Assembly (NCBI GenBank): GCA_035628595.1
Contig: DASPJN010000152.1
Coordinates: 1 to 33,613 of the forward strand
Source of the DNA: Chryseosolibacter sp035628595
GTDB lineage: Bacteria > Bacteroidota > Bacteroidia > Cytophagales > Cyclobacteriaceae
Direction: 5' to 3'
Length of the DNA: 33,613 nt
Shown here: in pieces, positions 23,668 through 31,231 of the stretch
How positions within the stretch are numbered: the stretch's first letter is position 1
How the letters are laid out: each line of letters opens with the position of its first letter
Translations under genes and position numbers: made by a program
Notes under the pieces: model-generated
What the model saw: the letters and a program-made list of their open reading frames with translations, nothing else
What the model was told of the DNA's origin: nothing
Database searches by the model: none

Positions 23668-26600
23668 ATGAAGAATTTTTTCCGCCTGTTGCCAATCGTT
23701 TTGTTGTTCGCCATTGTGGCGGCGTGCGATTCAAACAAAGAGACAAAACGCCCGCAAGACCCATGGGTATTCAGGTCTGTACTTGATAAAAAGGCGCGCA
23801 TGGTAACGGCGGCGCTACACGATGATCTGTACGTGGCATACGATGCACAAAAATGTCAGCTTTACAAAGCATGGAAGGGAGGAGTGATTTTCGACGGAGC
23901 GGTGTACACAACCAACCATGGGCCTCAGCCGACCACAAAGGGTTATGCATATTTTACGAGTTCGTCCAATGCCCCAGTTTGGTTTCTGAACACGAACGGA
24001 TCTGATGAAGCGGTGACACCAATATTCCGTGGACACCGTATGACGGATGGTCACGTAACATTTCTTTTTGCGTTCGACACGAAGAATGGCAAAAGGATAA
24101 TGCTCGAAGAGACACCGGAGCATGCGTCAAAAGAAAACAAGACGGGATTAAAAAGATCATTCACACCTAGCGGTATCCCTGCTGGTTCAGCGCTGAAATT
24201 AAAAACGAAGCTCACAAGTCTCGAAAGCGAAAATGATTACGAGACCAATGGCGAGATCAAGGTAGTTGGTAAATCTGTTTTAGAAACTCCGGGCGGAAAT
24301 TTGAATGAATTGCAGGTCGAGTTACTTCTCAGTAACGACAATAAAACTGATCTCACTGTTTTTTATCATCCGGGATTCGACGCTGAAGAGACAGTTACGG
24401 AACAGGCACCTGAAGACGCACTTGCAAAAGGCGCGAGGTTGATTGATGGTTCTGATTGTAAGACATGCCACAACGAAAAAGTCAAAACCGTCGGGCCCGC
24501 CTACATTGCCGTGGCAGAAAAGTACAGCAACAACGCGGGCAACGTGAAGTTGCTTGTGTCGAAGGTTATTGAAGGTGGTAAGGGAAATTGGGGCGAGGTG
24601 CCCATGACAGCGCATCCCGATCTCAAGGAAGATGATGCCACACTGATGGTCAATTACATCATGTCGCTTGATGGCGAGAAGCCGGCTGACGAAGTTTCGA
24701 CGAATGTTGACCTGACGGCAGGAACAAAACCAATCGGATTTCCTTTCGATGACAAGAATGAATTTGAGAAAAAGGAAGAGAATAAAGAATATCCTGGTCT
24801 CGCCGTTTCCATTTACAAGCTGGAGTCGCGCGATGTCAATTACTATGAGTATCCAAAGATCACAGACCCGGTATTCACCGCCGTTGCTCCGGGAATACAT
24901 TTCACCGACGAGCTATTCGAGAATTATGCTGACTGCGATAAGAACGTACTTTTTCATGTGAAGGGATTCATCAACATTGAATCGGATAATAACTTTGTAT
25001 TTAGACTGGTGAGTGATGATGGGTCGCGTATGTGGCTCGACAATAAGTTGATAATCGACAACGATGGAATGCACGGGCCGCAGGCGAAAGATGCCGAGAT
25101 GATGCTCAGGAAAGGAAAGCACTTCATTGAAATCATTTACTATCAGGGCGCAGGAGGTCTCGCATTTTCATTGCAGTGGGCAAAACATGGCGACCCAAAG
25201 TTCGCGGTCATCCCTGTAAATGTTTTAAGTCATAACAAGTCACACTACAAAAAGTCGACGCCGTATGTTCCGATGGCAAGATTGACACGAAGTGTCCCGG
25301 GAGATAAGCGCATTCTCGCTGGTGTTCACCCGAGCTTCCGGGTCGCGCAGGCGCGTCCGGATGATTTTGAGCCGCGCGTAGGTGGCATGGATTTCCTGTC
25401 TGACAGCAGCCTTGTGATTTGTACCTGGGATTCAACCGGACCGGTTTATCGATTGACTGGCGTAACGTCAAATAACCCCGCAGCGATGAAAGCTACACGC
25501 ATAGCCTCCGGGTTGGCCGAGCCCCTCGGGCTTAAGATCGTCAACGATACAATCTACGTGCTTCAAAAGCAGGAGCTCACGCGCTTAATTGATACTGATG
25601 GAGATGGCATCATCAATGAATATCAGACTGTGTGCGATGGATGGCGTGTGTCTGCAAACTTCCATGAATTTGCTTTCGGTCTCGCTTATAAAGATGGGTA
25701 CTTCTACGCAGCACTTGCTACAGCTATTAATCCAGGAGGCGCGAGTACAAACCCGCAAATCCCTGATCGCGGAAAAGTGGTCAAGATTTCGAAGGACGAT
25801 GGGAGTTTTGAATTTATAGCAAGCGGCCTTCGTACACCAAATGGTATCAACTTTGGTGTCGACAATGAGTTGTTCCTCGCCGACAACCAGGGCGATTGGC
25901 TTCCATCGAGTAAGATCGTGCACATCAAGCCAGGATCGTGGTATGGTTCACGTTCTGTCGATTTCGAGGGCACCGCGGGTATGCAGGAAAAGCTCCCTGT
26001 TGTATGGCTTCCACAGGATGAAATCGGAAACTCTCCGAGTCAGCCGATCGCCATGCATCTCGGTCCGTATAAAGGTCAGCAACTCCACGGAGAGGTTACT
26101 CATGGCGGCTTGAAACGTGTGTTTGCTGAAAAGGTCAACGACGAATATCAGGGTGCGGTGTTCCGCTTTACGCAAGGTCTCGAAGGTGGGGTCAACCGTG
26201 TAGTGTGGGGTCCTGACAACGCATTGTATGTCGGCATGATTGGTAATCCAGGTAACTGGGCTACAGAAGGCGGTAAATGGTACGGTTTGCAAAAGCTGAT
26301 ATGGACGGGCAATCCAGCGTTTGAGATGCTGGCTATTCGAGCAAAGACTGATGGTGTTGAGATTGAGCTGACACAGCCTTTAGCAGATGCGTATGGGAAT
26401 GCCGCAAGCGATTATGAAGTTCGGCAGTGGTATTATAAACCAACTGCAGACTATGGAGGTCCCAAGTTGGATGAAAAGGCTTTGCAAATAAAGTCGGTCA
26501 ACATTAGTGATGATCGCAAAAGGATATTCCTGGAATTGGGTGGCATGAAGCCCGGGCATGTCGTGTATGTGCGTTTGAAAGGAGTGTTCGTTAGCGCGGC

Positions 26601-27354
26601 GAATGAAAGTTTGTGGTCGACGGAAGGTTGGTATACGATGAACATGATTCCTGTTGGTAATCCAGGTTTCAAAAATCCTGTAAAGCCACAAGGGCCGAAC
26701 ACCCTGACCGCGAAAGAAAAATCAGAAGGATGGGAGCTTCTGTTTGACGGGAAGACGACAAACGGGTGGCGAAAATTCAAAAGCGATAAAATCGGAAATG
26801 CATGGAAGGTTAAGGACGGTGCGTTGTATCTGGATACCAGTAACAAGAAGGATTGGCAAACATCGGATGGTGGTGATATCGTTACAGACAAGTCTTACGA
26901 GAATTATGAGTTAAAGCTTGAATGGAAAATTCAGAAATGTGGTAACAGCGGTGTGATTTTCAATGTTCTCGAAGAAGATAAGTATGAATACGTCTGGCAG
27001 ACTGGCCCCGAGATGCAAGTGCTCGATAACACCTGTCACCCTGACGGCAGAATTCAAAAGCACAGGGCGGGTGATCTGTACGATCTGATCGAGAGTAAAT
27101 TCGTGGCTGCAAACGCCGCAGGGGAATGGAACGAAGCGCGTATCATTGCCAATGATGGCAAATACGAATTCTGGTTGAACGGCTATCAGATAGTTTCATT
27201 TGATATGAGTAGCACTGGGTGGAAAGATCTCGTGAAAAATAGCAAGTTTAAAGATATGGCTGACTTTGGTCGATCGACAAGGGGTCATATCGCACTGCAG
27301 GATCACGGCGATCAGGTTTGGTTTAGAAATATCAAGATTAAAGAACTTAACTAG
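23668..27354 (+). CDS. 1228-residue fusion lipoprotein: cytochrome c, PA14, beta-propeller and 3-keto-disaccharide hydrolase (DUF1080) domains
   Basis: A lipoprotein signal ends in FAIVAAC (Cys20). Domains, by pattern: an N-terminal region of about 31-235 whose family I cannot name (ALHDDLYVAYD, LYKAWKGGVIFDGAVY); a cytochrome c domain at about 250-337 with SDCKTCH (Cys264, Cys267, His268) and Met313 (EVPMTAH); a PA14-like carbohydrate-binding domain at about 370-520 (FRLVSDDGSRMWLDNKLIID); a glucose/sorbosone-dehydrogenase-like or membrane-bound-dehydrogenase-like propeller at about 540-890 (DTDGDGIINEYQTV, GLRTPNGINFG); and a C-terminal DUF1080/3-keto-disaccharide hydrolase domain at about 1018-1228 (WELLFDGKTTNGWRKF, NSGVIFNV, GPEMQVLDN). 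The combination suggests oxidation of a glycoside with electrons passed to haem, then cleavage of the 3-keto product. The catalytic identity of the propeller is unproven. Confidence 0.9.
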   Translation: MKNFFRLLPIVLLFAIVAACDSNKETKRPQDPWVFRSVLDKKARMVTAALHDDLYVAYDAQKCQLYKAWKGGVIFDGAVYTTNHGPQPTTKGYAYFTSSSNAPVWFLNTNGSDEAVTPIFRGHRMTDGHVTFLFAFDTKNGKRIMLEETPEHASKENKTGLKRSFTPSGIPAGSALKLKTKLTSLESENDYETNGEIKVVGKSVLETPGGNLNELQVELLLSNDNKTDLTVFYHPGFDAEETVTEQAPEDALAKGARLIDGSDCKTCHNEKVKTVGPAYIAVAEKYSNNAGNVKLLVSKVIEGGKGNWGEVPMTAHPDLKEDDATLMVNYIMSLDGEKPADEVSTNVDLTAGTKPIGFPFDDKNEFEKKEENKEYPGLAVSIYKLESRDVNYYEYPKITDPVFTAVAPGIHFTDELFENYADCDKNVLFHVKGFINIESDNNFVFRLVSDDGSRMWLDNKLIIDNDGMHGPQAKDAEMMLRKGKHFIEIIYYQGAGGLAFSLQWAKHGDPKFAVIPVNVLSHNKSHYKKSTPYVPMARLTRSVPGDKRILAGVHPSFRVAQARPDDFEPRVGGMDFLSDSSLVICTWDSTGPVYRLTGVTSNNPAAMKATRIASGLAEPLGLKIVNDTIYVLQKQELTRLIDTDGDGIINEYQTVCDGWRVSANFHEFAFGLAYKDGYFYAALATAINPGGASTNPQIPDRGKVVKISKDDGSFEFIASGLRTPNGINFGVDNELFLADNQGDWLPSSKIVHIKPGSWYGSRSVDFEGTAGMQEKLPVVWLPQDEIGNSPSQPIAMHLGPYKGQQLHGEVTHGGLKRVFAEKVNDEYQGAVFRFTQGLEGGVNRVVWGPDNALYVGMIGNPGNWATEGGKWYGLQKLIWTGNPAFEMLAIRAKTDGVEIELTQPLADAYGNAASDYEVRQWYYKPTADYGGPKLDEKALQIKSVNISDDRKRIFLELGGMKPGHVVYVRLKGVFVSAANESLWSTEGWYTMNMIPVGNPGFKNPVKPQGPNTLTAKEKSEGWELLFDGKTTNGWRKFKSDKIGNAWKVKDGALYLDTSNKKDWQTSDGGDIVTDKSYENYELKLEWKIQKCGNSGVIFNVLEEDKYEYVWQTGPEMQVLDNTCHPDGRIQKHRAGDLYDLIESKFVAANAAGEWNEARIIANDGKYEFWLNGYQIVSFDMSSTGWKDLVKNSKFKDMADFGRSTRGHIALQDHGDQVWFRNIKIKELN

Positions 27355-27410
27355 TTAAGATGGAACTGCATGTAGATGCACGATGTAAATCGATCTAGCA
27401 GTTTTAAACT

Positions 27411-27515
27411 ATGAAGAATTTTATTACTTTTAGATATCCCCATCTGCTGACACCAGGGACAAATTCTTCTCTGGTGGTTTCAACAAACCAAAACAAACAA
27501 CCACGTCTCCTATGA
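27411..27515 (+). CDS. Possible 34-residue leader peptide upstream of the Tat-exported TIM-barrel gene
   Basis: An uninterrupted frame of 34 codons starts ATGAAGAAT and ends in a TGA that overlaps the next start codon as ATGA (27512-27515). It contains a 9-bp hairpin with one wobble, CACCAGGGA (27451-27459) with TCTCTGGTG (27468-27476). No protein family is recognisable. It could be a coupled leader peptide, a decayed gene start (several genes here begin ATGAAGAATTTT or similar), or chance. The surrounding gap 27355-27511 holds nothing else convincing. Confidence 0.25.
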   Translation: MKNFITFRYPHLLTPGTNSSLVVSTNQNKQPRLL

Positions 27516-28363
27516 AACGAAGAGAGTTCATTCAGAATTCAGTTTTTACAGCGGCAAGTTTGGTAGCGCTGCCAAGTTTTTTGGTTGCATCAAAAGCTAA
27601 AACTAAGATCGGATTACAGCTTTATACGTTGCGTGATACGATCAATAACAATCCTAAGGAAATACTCAAGCAGGTTGCTGGTTTCGGTTACAAAGAGTTG
27701 GAAACTTATTCGTATGCCGACGGCAAAATCTTTGGAATGCCTTTTCAGGATTTCGTGAGTTGCGTTCGCGATTTCGGCATGGAAGTAACGAGCGGACATT
27801 ATCCGCTGGGCATGGCGTCAGGCGATCAATGGAAGAAGGCTGTCGAAGACGCCAAGAAGGCGCGTCAGCCGTACATGGTTGTTCCGTGGATTGAGGAAAA
27901 TGAAAGAAAATCAATCGATGATTATAAACGCATTTGCGAAACGCTGAATAAAGCTGGGGAGGTTACCAATCAGCACGGCATTCGATTCGGCTATCATAAT
28001 CACGCATTTGAATTTGAAGCGCTTGATGGGCAGGTTCCCTTTGATTTGATGTTAAAAGAGTGTGACCCGAAACTTGTCAGCATGGAGCTGGATCTGTATT
28101 GGGTGTACCGTGCCGGTTATGATCCGGTTACGTATTTCAAAAACCATCCGGGAAGATTTGAACAGTGGCATGTGAAGGATATGGATCCTACCAACAAGGA
28201 ACGGAATGCAGACATCGGTACCGGAACAATTGATTTCAGATCTTTATTTGAACATGCAAAGCTTTCAGGGTTGAAACATTTTTATGTTGAACAGGAGACT
28301 TATCCGGGAAAGCCGATTGACAGTGTCCAGGCGAGCATCGCCAACCTGAAAAAACTTCTATGA
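27512..28363 (+). CDS. Tat-exported sugar isomerase/epimerase-like TIM-barrel protein
   Basis: The 283-residue protein begins with a twin-arginine-type signal, KRREFIQNSVFTAASLVALP, so it is probably exported folded to the periplasm. The mature part is a xylose-isomerase-like TIM barrel: KIGLQLYTLRD, GYKELETYSY, YHNHAFEFE (161-169), SMELDLYW with Glu192 and Asp194, WHVKDMD with His220, and YVEQETYPG with Glu260. Metal binding is expected from these residues. Relatives accompany Gfo/Idh/MocA and DUF1080 genes in Bacteroidota sugar clusters. Folding before export fits a metal cofactor loaded in the cytosol. It would act on a keto sugar in the same compartment as the preceding fusion lipoprotein. 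A terminator follows. Confidence 0.9.
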   Translation: MKRREFIQNSVFTAASLVALPSFLVASKAKTKIGLQLYTLRDTINNNPKEILKQVAGFGYKELETYSYADGKIFGMPFQDFVSCVRDFGMEVTSGHYPLGMASGDQWKKAVEDAKKARQPYMVVPWIEENERKSIDDYKRICETLNKAGEVTNQHGIRFGYHNHAFEFEALDGQVPFDLMLKECDPKLVSMELDLYWVYRAGYDPVTYFKNHPGRFEQWHVKDMDPTNKERNADIGTGTIDFRSLFEHAKLSGLKHFYVEQETYPGKPIDSVQASIANLKKLL

Positions 28364-28384
28364 TCACAAAATTTTGATTTTGCT

Positions 28385-28419
28385 CAATGTCCGGTTTACG
28401 ACCGGACATTGTTATTTTT
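28385..28419 (+). terminator. Intrinsic terminator after the Tat-exported TIM-barrel gene
   Basis: CAATGTCCGGT (28385-28395) and ACCGGACATTG (28401-28411) form a perfect 11-bp stem with a 5-base loop, TTACG, followed by TTATTTTT (28412-28419). It ends 15 bases before the GTG that I take as the start of the TonB receptor gene. Confidence 0.85.
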
Positions 28420-28434
28420 AGCTTATACATAAAC

Positions 28435-30735
28435 GTGAAAGGTTTACTAGCCACTATCATTTTCATTTCAGCCTTGACTGTTGAGGCGCAGGTCAACTCG
28501 GTAGTCCGTGGCAGGGTTACAGATCAGTTTGATAAGCCACTTCCAGGCGCTACCGTTTCATTACAGCCGTCTTTAACGACAACCTCGGATGAGTCTGGCA
28601 CGTATTCGATGAGCATACCAGCCGGACGATACACGATCAAAGTTACTTTTACGGGGTTTAAGACAGAGAAGCATGAGTTACTTGTCATTGCAGGAAAACA
28701 ATCTGTTGTCAACTTTCGGCTGATGCCAGGCGAAACACTTCTCGATGTAGTTGAAATTTCTGGCGGCGCGCGCGAACTCTCCGGATTGCAATCACTGTCA
28801 ATTGAAAAAGCTTTGCGTATTCCAGCGAATTATCTCGATCCAGTCCGAGCGTTAACCGCCTATCCCGGTGTAATTGCAACCAGCGATCAAAACAACTCTA
28901 TCATGGTTAGAGGTAATTCTCCAAATGGGTTGTTATGGCGATTAAATGGATTGGATATTGTGAATCCGAATCATCTTTCCAACGCCGGAACGTTGAGTGA
29001 TCGTCCTGCGGCCAATGGTGGAGGTGTAAACATTCTCAGCGCGCAAATGTTGGGCCACACGGATTTGTACGCCGGATACATTCCTGCCCGGTACGGAAAT
29101 ACGTTGGCCGGCGTGATAGACATGTCTATGCGTGACGGCAACAGGAATAATTTTGAGTACACCGCGCAGGCGAGCCTGATTGGTTTGGACCTGGCTGCAG
29201 AAGGACCTATCAGTAAATCGGGCACAACATCGATGATCGCCAATTACCGGTACTCCACGGTCGGACTTTTGTCGTCAGTTGGCGTCAATTTCGGCGATGA
29301 GGAGATAGCTTTTCAGGATGTCTCATTCAGCATAGCGGATGCGAAACCTTCGGGCGAGCGATTGGCGTTCTTCGGTTTTTTCGGTGACAGCAGGAACCAA
29401 TTCGATAGGAAAAAACCGGCTGAGTGGCAGGAAGACAAAGACCGGTACAATATCGATTTTGACGCGCTAACTTACGGCCTGGGTTGGACGTACGAAAAAC
29501 CTACACGATCCGGGAAATTGAAAATGGGTGCTGCATGGTCATCTTCCGATCAGGAGCGCGAGGCTATCGTGTCAGATGAAATTCCGCATCTGCAGAAAAC
29601 CCTCGTGCGGGATCAATATGCAACTGAAAACGGCTTGTTTTCCTCAAGCATTGGCTACGACATGGAAATTGGTGACAAGTCGATGCTGCGGTTCGGTGTA
29701 ATGACAAACTATATCAGCAGCACTTATGATGTCCTTCGTGCAAAGGCGTGTATCATCTGCGCGTCGCAGGAGGTGAATGCAGTTAAAGGCACAATGGAGG
29801 GGTTATTACTTCAGCCATTTGTCAGCTGGCATTCACAAATCGGCAAGTTTGTTTCGCTTGACATGGGAACCCGCTTTCTTTATTTTACTTATAACGACAC
29901 TAAATCGATTGAGCCGCGATTGAACTTTACCATTGATCGGCACCAACGATCGGAATGGAATGTTGGATATTCCCTCATCAGTCAGCAGCAACTTTCCCAG
30001 GTCTATCTTACGCCGGGGAATTCCTTGCTTGATTTCACGAGGTCCCATCATCTTGACGCCAGTCACCGATACAAAATTTCTGATATGGCGTTCGTGAGAA
30101 CCGGAGCGTTCTATCAATACATTTTTGATATCCCCGTTGAAAGAACATCATCGTCGTTCTCTGCTTTGAATTTACTCGAAGCCCTACCGCCGGATGATTT
30201 GATAAGCAGCGGCACAGGAAAGAACTATGGCGTTGATATTTCCGTCGAGAATCACTTCTTCGAAAGATCTTATCTGATTGCAGGCGGTACCTATTATGAA
30301 TCTAAGTACACTGGTTCTGATCAGATCGAAAGGAACACGCCGTTCAATGGCAACTTTACACTCAACGGCGTATACGGCACTGAATGGAATAAACCGTCTC
30401 GTAACCGCACCATTGCTTTCAATTCACGGGTACTATACATCGGAGGATTAAGGTTTTCCACAATTGACATTCCCGAATCGCAGTCGAGTGGAGAAACGAT
30501 TTACAATACATCCGACCCCTACACGCAGCGCCTCGAAGATTATTTCAGAATCGATTTCCGGATATCTTTCAGGAAAAACAAAGCGGGGTATACAAGAACC
30601 CTTGCGCTTGATGTTCAAAATGTTTTTGGTAAAGAAAACGAAGCTTACCCGTATTACGATTTCATGCAGGAGAAGGTCATTATGAAAAGACATCTTGGAA
30701 TCATTCCTATAATCGTATATAGGATCGACTTTTGA
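28435..30735 (+). CDS. TonB-dependent receptor with N-terminal carboxypeptidase-regulatory-like domain
   Basis: The product is an outer-membrane transporter of 766 residues. I chose the GTG at 28435, which gives an immediate signal peptide, (M)KGLLATIIFISALTVEAQ. An in-frame ATG at 28387 lies inside a terminator stem and would place polar residues ahead of the signal. After the signal come a carboxypeptidase-regulatory-like domain at about 24-100 (VVRGRVTDQFDKPLPGATVS) and a plug domain (NNSIMVRGNSPNGLLWRLNG, LDIVNPNHL). The long beta-barrel ends in the aromatic residue expected for outer-membrane assembly (IIVYRIDF). No SusD partner is encoded nearby, so it is not a classical SusC. Its substrate is unknown. 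Confidence 0.92.
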   Translation: MKGLLATIIFISALTVEAQVNSVVRGRVTDQFDKPLPGATVSLQPSLTTTSDESGTYSMSIPAGRYTIKVTFTGFKTEKHELLVIAGKQSVVNFRLMPGETLLDVVEISGGARELSGLQSLSIEKALRIPANYLDPVRALTAYPGVIATSDQNNSIMVRGNSPNGLLWRLNGLDIVNPNHLSNAGTLSDRPAANGGGVNILSAQMLGHTDLYAGYIPARYGNTLAGVIDMSMRDGNRNNFEYTAQASLIGLDLAAEGPISKSGTTSMIANYRYSTVGLLSSVGVNFGDEEIAFQDVSFSIADAKPSGERLAFFGFFGDSRNQFDRKKPAEWQEDKDRYNIDFDALTYGLGWTYEKPTRSGKLKMGAAWSSSDQEREAIVSDEIPHLQKTLVRDQYATENGLFSSSIGYDMEIGDKSMLRFGVMTNYISSTYDVLRAKACIICASQEVNAVKGTMEGLLLQPFVSWHSQIGKFVSLDMGTRFLYFTYNDTKSIEPRLNFTIDRHQRSEWNVGYSLISQQQLSQVYLTPGNSLLDFTRSHHLDASHRYKISDMAFVRTGAFYQYIFDIPVERTSSSFSALNLLEALPPDDLISSGTGKNYGVDISVENHFFERSYLIAGGTYYESKYTGSDQIERNTPFNGNFTLNGVYGTEWNKPSRNRTIAFNSRVLYIGGLRFSTIDIPESQSSGETIYNTSDPYTQRLEDYFRIDFRISFRKNKAGYTRTLALDVQNVFGKENEAYPYYDFMQEKVIMKRHLGIIPIIVYRIDF

Positions 30736-30787
30736 ATTCATTTGAGTGTTTTGATATTGATGTTCCGTAATATTTTCAGTTGTAAAT

Positions 30788-31168
30788 ATGAAAACCGTTA
30801 ACCTTCTTCTCGCCGTTATGTTTTTGGTATTTGCGTTTCTGCAGATAAATGATCCTGACCCGGTACTTTGGATAATTATATATGGCGCAATGGCGGCGGT
30901 CTGTGTTATGGCCGCCTTTCGGTATTATGTTCGCTGGTTGATTATTGCGCTTTTGATCGGCTATGTTATCTATAGCACAACATTCTTCAATGGAGTTATG
31001 GAATGGTTCCGGCAGGATGACAAAAGCGTGTTGTTCGACGATATCATGAAAATGCGACATCCGTACATAGAAGAATCAAGGGAATTTCTCGGATTGGTGA
31101 TCTGCATTATCATTCTGTTAATTCATCTTCTGTTGTCGCGTCGGCAAGGCAGGCGGATTACAAACTAA
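30788..31168 (+). CDS. TMEM220 family membrane protein
   Basis: The 126-residue protein has four predicted transmembrane segments, at about 4-18, 26-44, 48-66 and 100-118. Landmarks of the TMEM220 family are FLQINDPDPVLWIIIYG (17-33) and EESREFLGLVI (94-104). The family occurs in bacteria and animals, and its function is unknown. It starts 52 bases after the TonB receptor stop and is followed by an intrinsic terminator, so it may be the last gene of that unit. Confidence 0.85.
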   Translation: MKTVNLLLAVMFLVFAFLQINDPDPVLWIIIYGAMAAVCVMAAFRYYVRWLIIALLIGYVIYSTTFFNGVMEWFRQDDKSVLFDDIMKMRHPYIEESREFLGLVICIIILLIHLLLSRRQGRRITN

Positions 31169-31190
31169 ACCGCAAACGATTTTGTATTGG

Positions 31191-31216
31191 GGCAGTTAAA
31201 AGCTGCCTTTTCTTTT
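31191..31216 (+). terminator. Intrinsic terminator after the TMEM220 gene
   Basis: GGCAGTT (31191-31197) pairs with AGCTGCC (31201-31207) with one wobble around a 3-base loop, AAA. TTTTCTTTT follows (31208-31216). The T-tract ends 15 bases before the start codon of the GH13 gene at 31232. Confidence 0.8.
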
Positions 31217-31231
31217 CTAAATTAACCGACT

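Noticed and set aside
24322..24900. A 192-codon open frame on the minus strand
   Set aside because: It lies wholly inside the well-supported cytochrome/PA14 fusion gene, has no recognisable domain, and reads as the antisense shadow of that gene.
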